Virus record (IMG/VR): IMGVR_UViG_3300009129_000036
Span: 1-39,500 of that record
Source: a virus
Length of the DNA stretch: 39,500 nucleotides
Strand: one strand, 5' to 3'
Shown: in pieces, positions 11,058 to 17,535 of the stretch
Position numbering within the stretch: the first letter of the stretch is position 1
How the letters are laid out: each line of letters begins with the position of its first letter
Translations under genes and position numbers: made by a program
The notes under the pieces: generated by a model
What the model saw: the letters and a program-made list of their open reading frames with translations, nothing else
Told to the model about the DNA's origin: nothing
Database searches by the model: none

Positions 11058-11777
11058 TTAAGCTACCTTATTACCATGAATGTTAGAGTCATTTTCAACA
11101 ATCGCATCCTGTACCAGTCGCCAAGGTGCGCCATTTATAACGCCGTATGGTATTCTCGTTTTGAGAGAATAGCAAGCCGCCATAATTTGAGTTTCTATAA
11201 TCGCATCGCTTAGGGCGGTGTGATCTTCCACAAAATCATGCTGTTCGCTGGTGTAACGGTAAGCGAATTCGGCTCCGGTTTTGATATTGCCAGCAGGCGA
11301 AACCCAACCCTTTTCAAGCGCTAATCGCTTATAGGTTTTTTGTTGAAGCTTAGTTTCACAAGCAAATTGCCATAAATCCAAAACCTTAACAGGAGTTTTG
11401 TTGATGTTTGTTCCATCGCCTAATGCTTTATTTGTTTGCTTCATAACCCGAAGGTCAAAACCCGCATTATAAGCTGCTATGGTTTTTACGCCGTATTCAG
11501 CCATATCGCTTTGCATTTGCTTAACAATACCAGCCCATGGAACCAGCTTAATCAGCCCATCATTAAGCATTGGAGCATAGTGGGAAAACAGTTTTTTAGC
11601 ATAAAAAGCGGTCATCATTTTAGAAGGATTAGTAAAAATTTCCTCAACCAGTGCGTTATAGGTTTTAACAATGTTTCCGTTTTTGTCCGCAATGGTATAG
11701 CCTACATCGTAAACGTCACCAGACAGATCAGCGGTTTCAGTGTCCAAAACCATTATTACGTTTTTAGGTGTTATCAT
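11058..11777 (-). CDS. DnaQ-like 3'-5' exonuclease, DEDDh type (239 aa)
   Basis: Carries the three exonuclease motifs: LDTETAD (D12, E14), AYNAGFD (D108) and HTALSDA (H186, D191). The His five residues before the last Asp marks the DEDDh class, as in DnaQ and RNase T. Acidic residues bind two metal ions for 3'-5' hydrolysis of DNA or RNA. No polymerase gene is in the window, so it may be a free nuclease for host DNA breakdown or proofreading in trans. AAGGAAAG ribosome site; promoter at 11806-11834. Confidence 0.85.
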   Translation of the reverse strand: MITPKNVIMVLDTETADLSGDVYDVGYTIADKNGNIVKTYNALVEEIFTNPSKMMTAFYAKKLFSHYAPMLNDGLIKLVPWAGIVKQMQSDMAEYGVKTIAAYNAGFDLRVMKQTNKALGDGTNINKTPVKVLDLWQFACETKLQQKTYKRLALEKGWVSPAGNIKTGAEFAYRYTSEQHDFVEDHTALSDAIIETQIMAACYSLKTRIPYGVINGAPWRLVQDAIVENDSNIHGNKVA

Positions 11778-11805
11778 TTTTTCTTTCCTTTGTTAATATA
11801 AGTCT

Positions 11806-11834
11806 ATTAGAGCATATCGCCGCCCTATTGTCAA
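11806..11834 (-). promoter_or_regulatory. Sigma-70 promoter of the exonuclease gene
   Basis: Minus-strand TTGACA (11834-11829), 17-base spacer, TCTAAT (11811-11806) with TG two bases upstream (extended -10). The -35 contains the stop codon of the preceding gene. GATATGCTCTAATA is shared with the promoter at 12456. Confidence 0.75.
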
Positions 11835-12118
11835 GCGATTAATATCAATCCCAAGACAATAGAGTTAAGCGTTAAGCCTATGGTATTGCCTACCATATAC
11901 AGCACATTTTTTTGTGCTATTGCGTTCCATAGGTAAAGCGACAAGCCAGCCCATGTTAGAGCAGTTAAGCTCAATGGCGGCAGATGAGCAACACCAGTCA
12001 GGGCATCATACAGGGTTGGCAATGTGCTACCCTGTAGCATAACCATGCCAATCCAGCCAGCTAGACCGCTTGCCCTGCCTTTTACAGCAGGGGTTGCGGC
12101 GGTGGTTGAAACCGACAT
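11831..12118 (-). CDS. Three-span membrane protein, SemiSWEET/PQ-loop-like (95 aa)
   Basis: Length and layout fit SemiSWEET sugar transporters (about 85-100 aa, three helices, working as dimers). After a Thr/Ala-rich start come GWIGMVMLQGSTLPTLYDAL (TM1 with the family's LP motif), PPLSLTALTWAGLSLYLWNA (TM2), and VLYMVGNTIGLTLNSIVLGL (TM3 with the conserved Asn). The start overlaps the upstream stop (TAATG), so it is co-expressed with paralogue 3. A sugar-transporter-like gene in a phage would be a metabolic cargo gene; alternatives are a holin or superinfection-exclusion protein. Confidence 0.5.
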   Translation of the reverse strand: MSVSTTAATPAVKGRASGLAGWIGMVMLQGSTLPTLYDALTGVAHLPPLSLTALTWAGLSLYLWNAIAQKNVLYMVGNTIGLTLNSIVLGLILIA

Positions 12119-12423
12119 TATCCTAAATGCTCTAGGATAGTGTCGAGTGCCGATGCTTTAGCATTTGCTAAACCATTAAGCGAATCAACCGAAACCGACA
12201 ACGCTTTGGCAATTGCCACAACGGTGTCTTGCTTTGTGGATTTCTCCACCCTAACGCCAACAACGCGAGTTTTTGGCGTATAGTCAAGACCAAGGCTTTT
12301 AACCTTTGCGATGACCGAACGAACCGACAAGCCATTATCGTTGGCGTATTCCGACGCTGTAGCGTAATCGGTGACAGTGCCAGCCTCTAAAGCTGTTACC
12401 ATCAGGTTAGTGTATTGAGACAT
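12118..12423 (-). CDS. Small DNA-binding-type protein, paralogue 3 of 3 (101 aa)
   Basis: Closest to the 9489-9800 protein: LSVRSVIAKVKSLGLDYTPK in the middle and a C-terminal KQDTVVAIAKALSVSVDSLNGLANA module. The frame extends to 12441, but ATG 12423 (MSQYTNL) has an AAGGAA site upstream and aligns with the others. Leads the leftward operon behind the promoter at 12456-12484, the position expected of an early regulator. Confidence 0.65.
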   Translation of the reverse strand: MSQYTNLMVTALEAGTVTDYATASEYANDNGLSVRSVIAKVKSLGLDYTPKTRVVGVRVEKSTKQDTVVAIAKALSVSVDSLNGLANAKASALDTILEHLG

Positions 12424-12455
12424 ATTTTCATTCCTTATCAAGTTAATATGTGTAT

Positions 12456-12484
12456 ATTAGAGCATATCCAGTTGCAAATGTAAA
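12456..12484 (-). promoter_or_regulatory. Sigma-70 promoter of the 12423-11831 genes
   Basis: Minus-strand TTTACA (12484-12479), 17-base spacer, TCTAAT (12461-12456), with the same GATATGC context upstream as the promoter at 11806. Confidence 0.65.
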
Positions 12485-12628
12485 GCTTTATTTGCATCTT
12501 TTTATACCAATTAGTTATATCCTTATGTTCATCCCCTCTTGTTAATATGTGCATAGTATCTCACCTAGTCCCTCAATTGTCCAATACCGTTTTAGCATAA
12601 AGGCCCAGGTTCTTATAACCAAAATCAT

Positions 12629-12711
12629 CATCACCCAGGATGATACCAACACCTGACCCTATCATTGTGAGTGATGATCGCTCAACACCTGACCCCATCA
12701 CCCAGGATGAT
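12629..12711. repeat. Paired direct repeats in the divergent intergenic region
   Basis: CATCACCCAGGATGAT occurs at 12629-12644 and 12696-12711; CAACACCTGACCC occurs at 12647-12659 and 12683-12695. Between them is an imperfect palindrome around GAGTGATGATCGCTC. The nested arrangement between divergent leftward and rightward transcription units suggests operator sites. The rest of 12485-12872 shows no gene I can support. Confidence 0.65.
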
Positions 12712-12872
12712 GTAGGTAGTGGCCGGTTATACGACTCAGTGATGACGCGCCCGCGCAGACCCCTTTTCACGCGCAACTTTAAGAAATTTACAACCAATAA
12801 AGGCGCTTAAAACCATAAAAACGTATTTGTTTTTATCATAAAAACGCGGATATGCAAAGAGCAAAATAAATC

Positions 12873-12901
12873 TTGACTTACTAACTCGCTCATGGTATAA
12901 T
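12873..12901 (+). promoter_or_regulatory. Sigma-70 promoter of urtA
   Basis: TTGACT (12873-12878), 17-base spacer, TATAAT (12896-12901). Predicted start near 12908, about 13 bases before the AAGGAG ribosome site. Confidence 0.88.
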
Positions 12902-12931
12902 ACTCGAAATTCACACAACAAGGAGTATCAC

Positions 12932-14176
12932 ATCAAAATTTTATTTTTATTTTTACTATTATTAGCATTACCCGTAGCAGCACAAGAACCCATTAAAGTA
13001 GGAGTCTTACATTCGCTCTCAGGAACTATGGCGATTTCAGAAACTACACTTAAAGATACAGTATTAATGCTCATAGAGCAACAAAACGCCAAAGGAGGCG
13101 TACTCGGAAGAAAGTTGGAACCAGTTGTCGTAGACCCAGCAAGCAACTGGCCTCTTTTTGCAGAGAAAGCGCGAGAGCTTCTCGAAAAAGAGAAAGTAGA
13201 CGTGGTATTCGGATGCTGGACCTCAGTTTCTCGCAAGTCAGTCCTACCCGTTTTCGAAGAGTTAAACGGATTACTATTTTACCCAGTTCAGTACGAAGGA
13301 GAAGAATCTTCGAAGAATGTATTTTATACTGGAGCTGCGCCCAACCAACAAGCTATACCAGCCGTAGACTATTTAATGGACCTCGGCGTCACCCGTTGGG
13401 TTCTCGCAGGGACAGATTATGTATATCCCCGCACTACGAATAAAATTTTAGACGCATACTTACAGCAGAACGGAGTTTCGCCTGACGACATTATGATTTC
13501 TTATACCCCGTTTGGTCATTCAGACTGGCAGTCAATTGTATCAAATATTAAAAAGTTTGGGTCTGCCGGAAAGAAAACAGCAGTTGTATCAACTATCAAC
13601 GGAGACGCCAATATTCCGTTCTATAAAGAACTTGGAAATGCTGGTATAAATCCTGAAAATATTCCTGTAGTTGCCTTTAGCGTAGGAGAGGAAGAGCTTT
13701 CTGGTTTAGACACTTCTTCTTTAGTAGGGCATTTAGCAGCTTGGAATTATTTTATGAATGTTGATTCCGAAGTAAATGATGACTTCATAGACACTTGGTT
13801 AGATTATGTTGGTAATGATAGAGTGACTAATGACCCTATGGAAGCTACATACATTGGGTTCAATATGTGGGTAGCTGCGGTCGAAGCCGCTGGTTCCACC
13901 GACCCCGCTGCAGTACAAGAGTCTATTCTTGGTATTAGCGTGCCCAATTTGTCAGGTGGAGTTGCCACAATGTTGCCGAACCACCACATAACCAAACCAG
14001 TCCTTATTGGTGAAATTACAGGTGATGGTATGTTCGATATTGTTTATGAAACAGAGTTAGTTCCTGGTGATGCTTGGTCTGACTTCCTCCCCGATTCCTC
14101 TGTTTTAGTATCTGATTGGAAGACTTTGAATTGCGGTAACTATAATACTGCTAGTGAGTCTTGTATTTCTAAATAG
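12932..14176 (+). CDS. urtA: UrtA-type urea ABC transporter substrate-binding protein, ATC start (414 aa)
   Basis: Periplasmic binding protein that delivers urea to the UrtBCDE transporter. Signature stretches such as FYPVQYEGEESSKNVFYTGA and APNQQAIPAVDYL are typical of UrtA, and length (about 414 aa) fits the family. The first ATG (13028) would lose the signal peptide and the first strand (IKVGVLHSLSG). Upstream, the same frame encodes a perfect signal peptide (ILFLFLLLLALPVAAQ, then EPIKVG) beginning at ATC 12932, six bases after AAGGAG. Host urtA-family genes begin ATG at the matching place. So either ATC is used as a weak start codon or one base is mutated or misread. The other transporter genes are absent, so the protein would have to serve the host's own transporter. 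Confidence 0.93.
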   Translation: MKILFLFLLLLALPVAAQEPIKVGVLHSLSGTMAISETTLKDTVLMLIEQQNAKGGVLGRKLEPVVVDPASNWPLFAEKARELLEKEKVDVVFGCWTSVSRKSVLPVFEELNGLLFYPVQYEGEESSKNVFYTGAAPNQQAIPAVDYLMDLGVTRWVLAGTDYVYPRTTNKILDAYLQQNGVSPDDIMISYTPFGHSDWQSIVSNIKKFGSAGKKTAVVSTINGDANIPFYKELGNAGINPENIPVVAFSVGEEELSGLDTSSLVGHLAAWNYFMNVDSEVNDDFIDTWLDYVGNDRVTNDPMEATYIGFNMWVAAVEAAGSTDPAAVQESILGISVPNLSGGVATMLPNHHITKPVLIGEITGDGMFDIVYETELVPGDAWSDFLPDSSVLVSDWKTLNCGNYNTASESCISK

Positions 14177-14193
14177 GTAGGTAAAAAAAGTTC

Positions 14194-14222
14194 TTGACAT
14201 TTTTGTCCATTGTTAGTATAAT
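14194..14222 (+). promoter_or_regulatory. Sigma-70 promoter of the first virion-type genes
   Basis: TTGACA (14194-14199), 17-base spacer, TATAAT (14217-14222), preceded by an A-run. A GGAGAG ribosome site follows before ATG 14246. Confidence 0.88.
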
Positions 14223-14245
14223 GGATTTTAAATGGAGAGAACTTT

Positions 14246-14797
14246 ATGGCTGAAAGAGTATTAATTGGTAAACGAGGAACAGATTACGGTCTTTATGTAT
14301 CTAAACCTACCGTAGATGTTACCTCGGCTACCGATGCTGAATTAATGTTTAATTCTGACGATACTGAATCTTTCAATGTACTTCAATCTGGCACAGTTAC
14401 CGTTACAATGCCTTCCCCTACAGAGGGTGAATTTAGTTCCGCAGACTCTTCTTGGGAAGCTTATTCCTCTCTATCTCTTTCTTATCCTCCTCTAATTATT
14501 TATATGCGTATAGATGGAACTGCTATTGGTTCTATTGGGCAAGCTACCTATGCTCGCGAAGCTACTTATATAGAAGATGCAGGAGAAAGAGTGCCTGTAT
14601 TAATGAATACTTGCAATTTTAATGAATCTCATCTTACTTTAGACCATGCGAACAAACAATTTAAGATAACTGGCAGAAGATTTAAAAGTGAGTGGAGTGG
14701 CCGAAATTTTGGACTAAATGGGACAAATACTTTTAAGTATTTTATCTTAGCCGCTGGTGATACCAGCAAGTCAACCCTCGTTTCAGCGGGGCCATAA
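14246..14797 (+). CDS. Probable virion protein, module paralogue 1 (183 aa)
   Basis: Opens MAERVLIGKRGTDYGLYVSKP, a module also found at the start of the proteins at 14933 and 15337. The module is beta-rich (RV.IG ... YGL.VSK ... LMFNSDD). The remainder is Ser/Thr/Tyr-rich, also beta-like. Its place just before the terminase genes and behind a late-type promoter suggests a decoration, fibre or baseplate-associated protein. No enzyme motif seen. Confidence 0.6.
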   Translation: MAERVLIGKRGTDYGLYVSKPTVDVTSATDAELMFNSDDTESFNVLQSGTVTVTMPSPTEGEFSSADSSWEAYSSLSLSYPPLIIYMRIDGTAIGSIGQATYAREATYIEDAGERVPVLMNTCNFNESHLTLDHANKQFKITGRRFKSEWSGRNFGLNGTNTFKYFILAAGDTSKSTLVSAGP

Positions 14798-14806
14798 GGA
14801 GGTAAT

Positions 14807-14932
14807 ATGGAAGCAATAATCGCATTAGTATTGGTAGGCGCAGTAGTCTATTATATCTATAAGAAAAAAGGTGGTGGAGGTAGTGGTGGCCACGGAGGTG
14901 GCGGAGGTGGTGGTTCTCAAAACCAGAAATAA
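14807..14932 (+). CDS. Small membrane protein with poly-Gly tail (41 aa)
   Basis: AAGGAGG ribosome site before ATG 14807. One hydrophobic N-terminal helix (MEAIIALVLVGAVVYYIY), a KKK stop-transfer, then a Gly/Ser/His-rich tail with 14 glycines. The stop touches the next start (ATAAATGG). Function unknown. Confidence 0.55.
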   Translation: MEAIIALVLVGAVVYYIYKKKGGGGSGGHGGGGGGGSQNQK

Positions 14933-15340
14933 ATGGCAGATAGGGTAGTAGTAGGAAAAGCTAATGATGGTACTTCTGATGTTTATGGCCTTTGGGTTAG
15001 TAAACCGGGAGTATCCGTCATTACTGCAGGAGTTTTAGCTGGGACGAATGATCTTTTATTCGACTCACGTAATCCTTATGGTCAAGTTTTATCTGCTACT
15101 ACTGTCACTTTAAGCTCCGGAGTAAATAACATAGGCTTCACCGCTGTAAATGGAAAGAAAAGTTTAGTACTATGGTGGTATACTTCTAGTACTAAACTTT
15201 CTTCTGCTGACCCTCTTATCATGGGAGAAATAGAAGTTACTCAATCTGTTACAGGTACTACAGGAACCCTGACTTTTGATAATAGCACTGGAAGCGCAGT
15301 AGAAATAGGTTACATTATTAGTGATATGGAGGCTTCATGA
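14933..15340 (+). CDS. Probable virion protein, module paralogue 2 (135 aa)
   Basis: Begins MADRVVVGKANDGTSDVYGLWVSK-type sequence, the same N-terminal module as its neighbours, followed by LLFDSRNPYGQVLSATTVTL. Short; essentially the module plus one beta domain. Overlaps the next gene by 4 bases (ATGA), so the two are co-translated. Confidence 0.6.
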   Translation: MADRVVVGKANDGTSDVYGLWVSKPGVSVITAGVLAGTNDLLFDSRNPYGQVLSATTVTLSSGVNNIGFTAVNGKKSLVLWWYTSSTKLSSADPLIMGEIEVTQSVTGTTGTLTFDNSTGSAVEIGYIISDMEAS

Positions 15341-16521
15341 ACGACAGAGTTATTATAGGAAATTTAGATAATGGAACTAATTACGGACTTAGAATTTCTA
15401 AAGCTGGACAAGATGCTATAAATGGAACTGCTTTACAAACTACTGATAAATTATTATTTGATACGTTATACCCTACAGATGGATTTTTTGTAAAAAATAT
15501 TTATGACATAACAGTAAGTGCAAACTCATCATACACACATACTTTCTCTTCCGCACTTACTATTATACCTCTCACCGTAGGTTTTGAAAAAGTTTCTGCC
15601 AATGACTTCATATCCGATAATTTCACAGTATTAGATAACTGGGGAGCGGATATAACTGGAACTTACCCAGATTTTGATGATGCTGGATTTTATTGGGAAA
15701 TCACAAAAACAACATTAAAAGTATTCAACCAAGATAGTTCTCAAAAAACTTACAGAATTTTTACCCTAGGAATAAACCAAGAGGGCGCAGGAAGTGGTGG
15801 TAGCAGCCTTCAGCCTCCTACAGCTCTTTCAATAGCAAATGTTTCAGAGACTTCTCAAACCTTTAGTTATACTGCCTCTGCCGGAGCGGAAGATCATAAA
15901 TTAGATATTTCTACTTTAGTTGATTTTAGTTCTTTTGTTACTGAAAATTTGTCTATAGGAACTACAAGTTATACTAAAACGGGGCTTACAGCTAAGACAG
16001 CCTATTATTATAGAGCTAGAGCAATTGATGAAACCCCTAGCCCGGATGAAACTTCTTCTAATAGTGTTACAGTAGTTAAGACTACACCAGGAGTAGCCGA
16101 TGATTGTGGGGTAGTTACAACCTCTTGGAGCTTTTCTGGCGCTTCTGAGACAGTTGTAATTTGTTATCTTAGTCTGCTAACAGATGGAAATTCTATTGGG
16201 TACAGGAGTACTGGGCTTGGTGGTAATATTACGGATGAAGATTGGTATACGGCGCCAGCTGTAGGAGTTGGAAGTAATTATTATGTTAAGTTCACTATTA
16301 TTTCAGGGCCTACAGGTATTGGAACTGTATATGGTAGTGCTGATAATACTTGGCTTCAATTAAATGCCCAAAGAGATTTTGGAATACAAAGGGATGGCGC
16401 AGGATTTGCATCTGATTCTATTACTTTTAGGGTTGATATATCTACAGCGGGGTCCGATGCTACTATAATAGAAACTTCTTCTAATATTATCTTAACAGCA
16501 ACGAATCAGTTTGGTAGCTAA
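15337..16521 (+). CDS. Probable virion protein, module paralogue 3, with fibronectin-III-like domain (394 aa)
   Basis: Starts with the shared module (MNDRVIIGNLDNGTNYGLRISK, then LLFDTLYPTDG). Around residues 165-250 is a fibronectin type III-like domain (PPTALSIANVSETSQTFSY ... GLTAKTAYYYRARAID), common in phage structural proteins that touch cell-surface sugars. The C-terminus is another beta-rich domain. Likely a fibre or decoration protein built on the same base as the two smaller paralogues. Confidence 0.6.
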   Translation: MNDRVIIGNLDNGTNYGLRISKAGQDAINGTALQTTDKLLFDTLYPTDGFFVKNIYDITVSANSSYTHTFSSALTIIPLTVGFEKVSANDFISDNFTVLDNWGADITGTYPDFDDAGFYWEITKTTLKVFNQDSSQKTYRIFTLGINQEGAGSGGSSLQPPTALSIANVSETSQTFSYTASAGAEDHKLDISTLVDFSSFVTENLSIGTTSYTKTGLTAKTAYYYRARAIDETPSPDETSSNSVTVVKTTPGVADDCGVVTTSWSFSGASETVVICYLSLLTDGNSIGYRSTGLGGNITDEDWYTAPAVGVGSNYYVKFTIISGPTGIGTVYGSADNTWLQLNAQRDFGIQRDGAGFASDSITFRVDISTAGSDATIIETSSNIILTATNQFGS

Positions 16522-16542
16522 CGAACCTAGAAAAAATAATTC

Positions 16543-16571
16543 TTGACTTTTAGGTCTTAATGCCGTAGAAT
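16543..16571 (+). promoter_or_regulatory. Sigma-70 promoter of the terminase operon
   Basis: TTGACT (16543-16548), 17-base spacer, TAGAAT (16566-16571). The predicted start is at or within a base or two of the ATG at 16578, implying a leaderless mRNA. Confidence 0.8.
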
Positions 16572-16577
16572 AATCTC

Positions 16578-17012
16578 ATGAAACTTGTAAAATTAGCTCC
16601 AGAAAATCTAGAGGTGGCTAACGCATATCTCTCTACAGGCTCCGCACTTACGGCGGCGAATCAACTAGGAGTTACTCCCGATAAAGTTTATAACGTTCTT
16701 GAAAAGAGCGAAGTAAAAGAATATGTCAACTCGGTCTATCTCGACCAAGGGTATCGCAACAGATTCCGACTCGCAGACCTTTTAGATGAAGTAATAGAGA
16801 AAAAACTAGAAGAGGCCCGCGAGTCCGATCAGTACTCATCAAAAGACCTCGTCGATATTATTGCACTAGCGCATAAAATTTCGGAAGATCATAAAAAGAC
16901 TTCCACTACTGCTACTAACATCAGACAGCAGAATGTGCAAATCAATTCTCCCTTTGGCGAAGGAAATTATGGAAAGCTAATGGAGAAGTTACTTGGACCC
17001 ACAAGCGGATAG
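16578..17012 (+). CDS. terS: Probable terminase small subunit (144 aa)
   Basis: Directly upstream of the terminase large subunit cluster. The N-terminal region has a helix-turn-helix pattern (GSALTAANQLGVTPDKVYNVLEKSEVKEYV) like those of small terminases that recognise packaging sites, followed by a long helical oligomerisation region and a flexible Gln/Asn tail. Length fits. The promoter is so close to the ATG that no ribosome site exists. Assignment is by position and pattern. Confidence 0.7.
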   Translation: MKLVKLAPENLEVANAYLSTGSALTAANQLGVTPDKVYNVLEKSEVKEYVNSVYLDQGYRNRFRLADLLDEVIEKKLEEARESDQYSSKDLVDIIALAHKISEDHKKTSTTATNIRQQNVQINSPFGEGNYGKLMEKLLGPTSG

Positions 17013-17277
17013 TTTAGAAAAAATTCAAAAAGATTTAGATAACCTGTGGGTTGACCATCGTCAGCTCAGACAAGACTTCTACACGCACGATGCTGTGGGA
17101 GAAGAAAGGTGGAAAACAATCTTTAACGAGTTTCGAGAATTGAGAGACACACAAATTGTCACTAATCAAGAACTCAAAGCGAGAATAGAAAGCCTGCATA
17201 AATTAGTAATTACTGTAAGTGGCACTACCATAGTATTTTTAGCAGGAACAATTCTTTCTATCTCGACGGGGATGTAA
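16993..17277 (+). CDS. Coiled-coil protein with C-terminal membrane anchor (94 aa)
   Basis: TTG start at 16993 behind GGAG, overlapping the small terminase gene by 20 bases. A long charged helix (SLEKIQKDLDNLWVDHRQL, and on to LKARIESL) precedes one hydrophobic span near the C-terminus (VITVSGTTIVFLAGTILSI). Function unknown; an anchored coiled coil could be a lysis- or assembly-related protein. Confidence 0.6.
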   Translation: MDPQADSLEKIQKDLDNLWVDHRQLRQDFYTHDAVGEERWKTIFNEFRELRDTQIVTNQELKARIESLHKLVITVSGTTIVFLAGTILSISTGM

Positions 17278-17535
17278 ATGACAGTTTTTCAAAAAAGAAA
17301 TATGTGGAAAGTATCTGGAAGTGCTAAAAAATATAAGACTTATGAAGAAGCCTGGGACGCAGATCCTGATTCAGTTCCTCCAGCTACAGAGACTACAACA
17401 AAAGAACAAAAGGAGTGGTCTCCTTTAGAAAGATTGAGAGGATGGTCTAGTATCTGTCCTGAATGTAACGCTGAACCTTGCGAGTGCAAAGAATTATGGA
17501 AATCAGTAGACGAGATATCGTCCAAGACAGATTAA
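17278..17535 (+). CDS. Small protein with Cys cluster (85 aa)
   Basis: Starts on the base after the preceding stop. The C-terminal half has CPECNAEPCEC, a compact metal-binding-like cluster. The N-terminal half (MWKVSGSAKKYKTYEEAWDADPDS) may wrap a partner. Overlaps the terminase gene. Function unknown. Confidence 0.55.
   Translation: MTVFQKRNMWKVSGSAKKYKTYEEAWDADPDSVPPATETTTKEQKEWSPLERLRGWSSICPECNAEPCECKELWKSVDEISSKTD

Noticed and set aside
12573-12797. 74-codon minus-strand frame in the intergenic region
   Set aside because: Crosses the direct repeats, has no ribosome site or credible fold, and its GSGV pattern simply reflects the DNA repeats.
13028-14176. urtA starting at ATG 13028
   Set aside because: It would lack the signal peptide and first beta-strand encoded in the same frame immediately behind a promoter and ribosome site.
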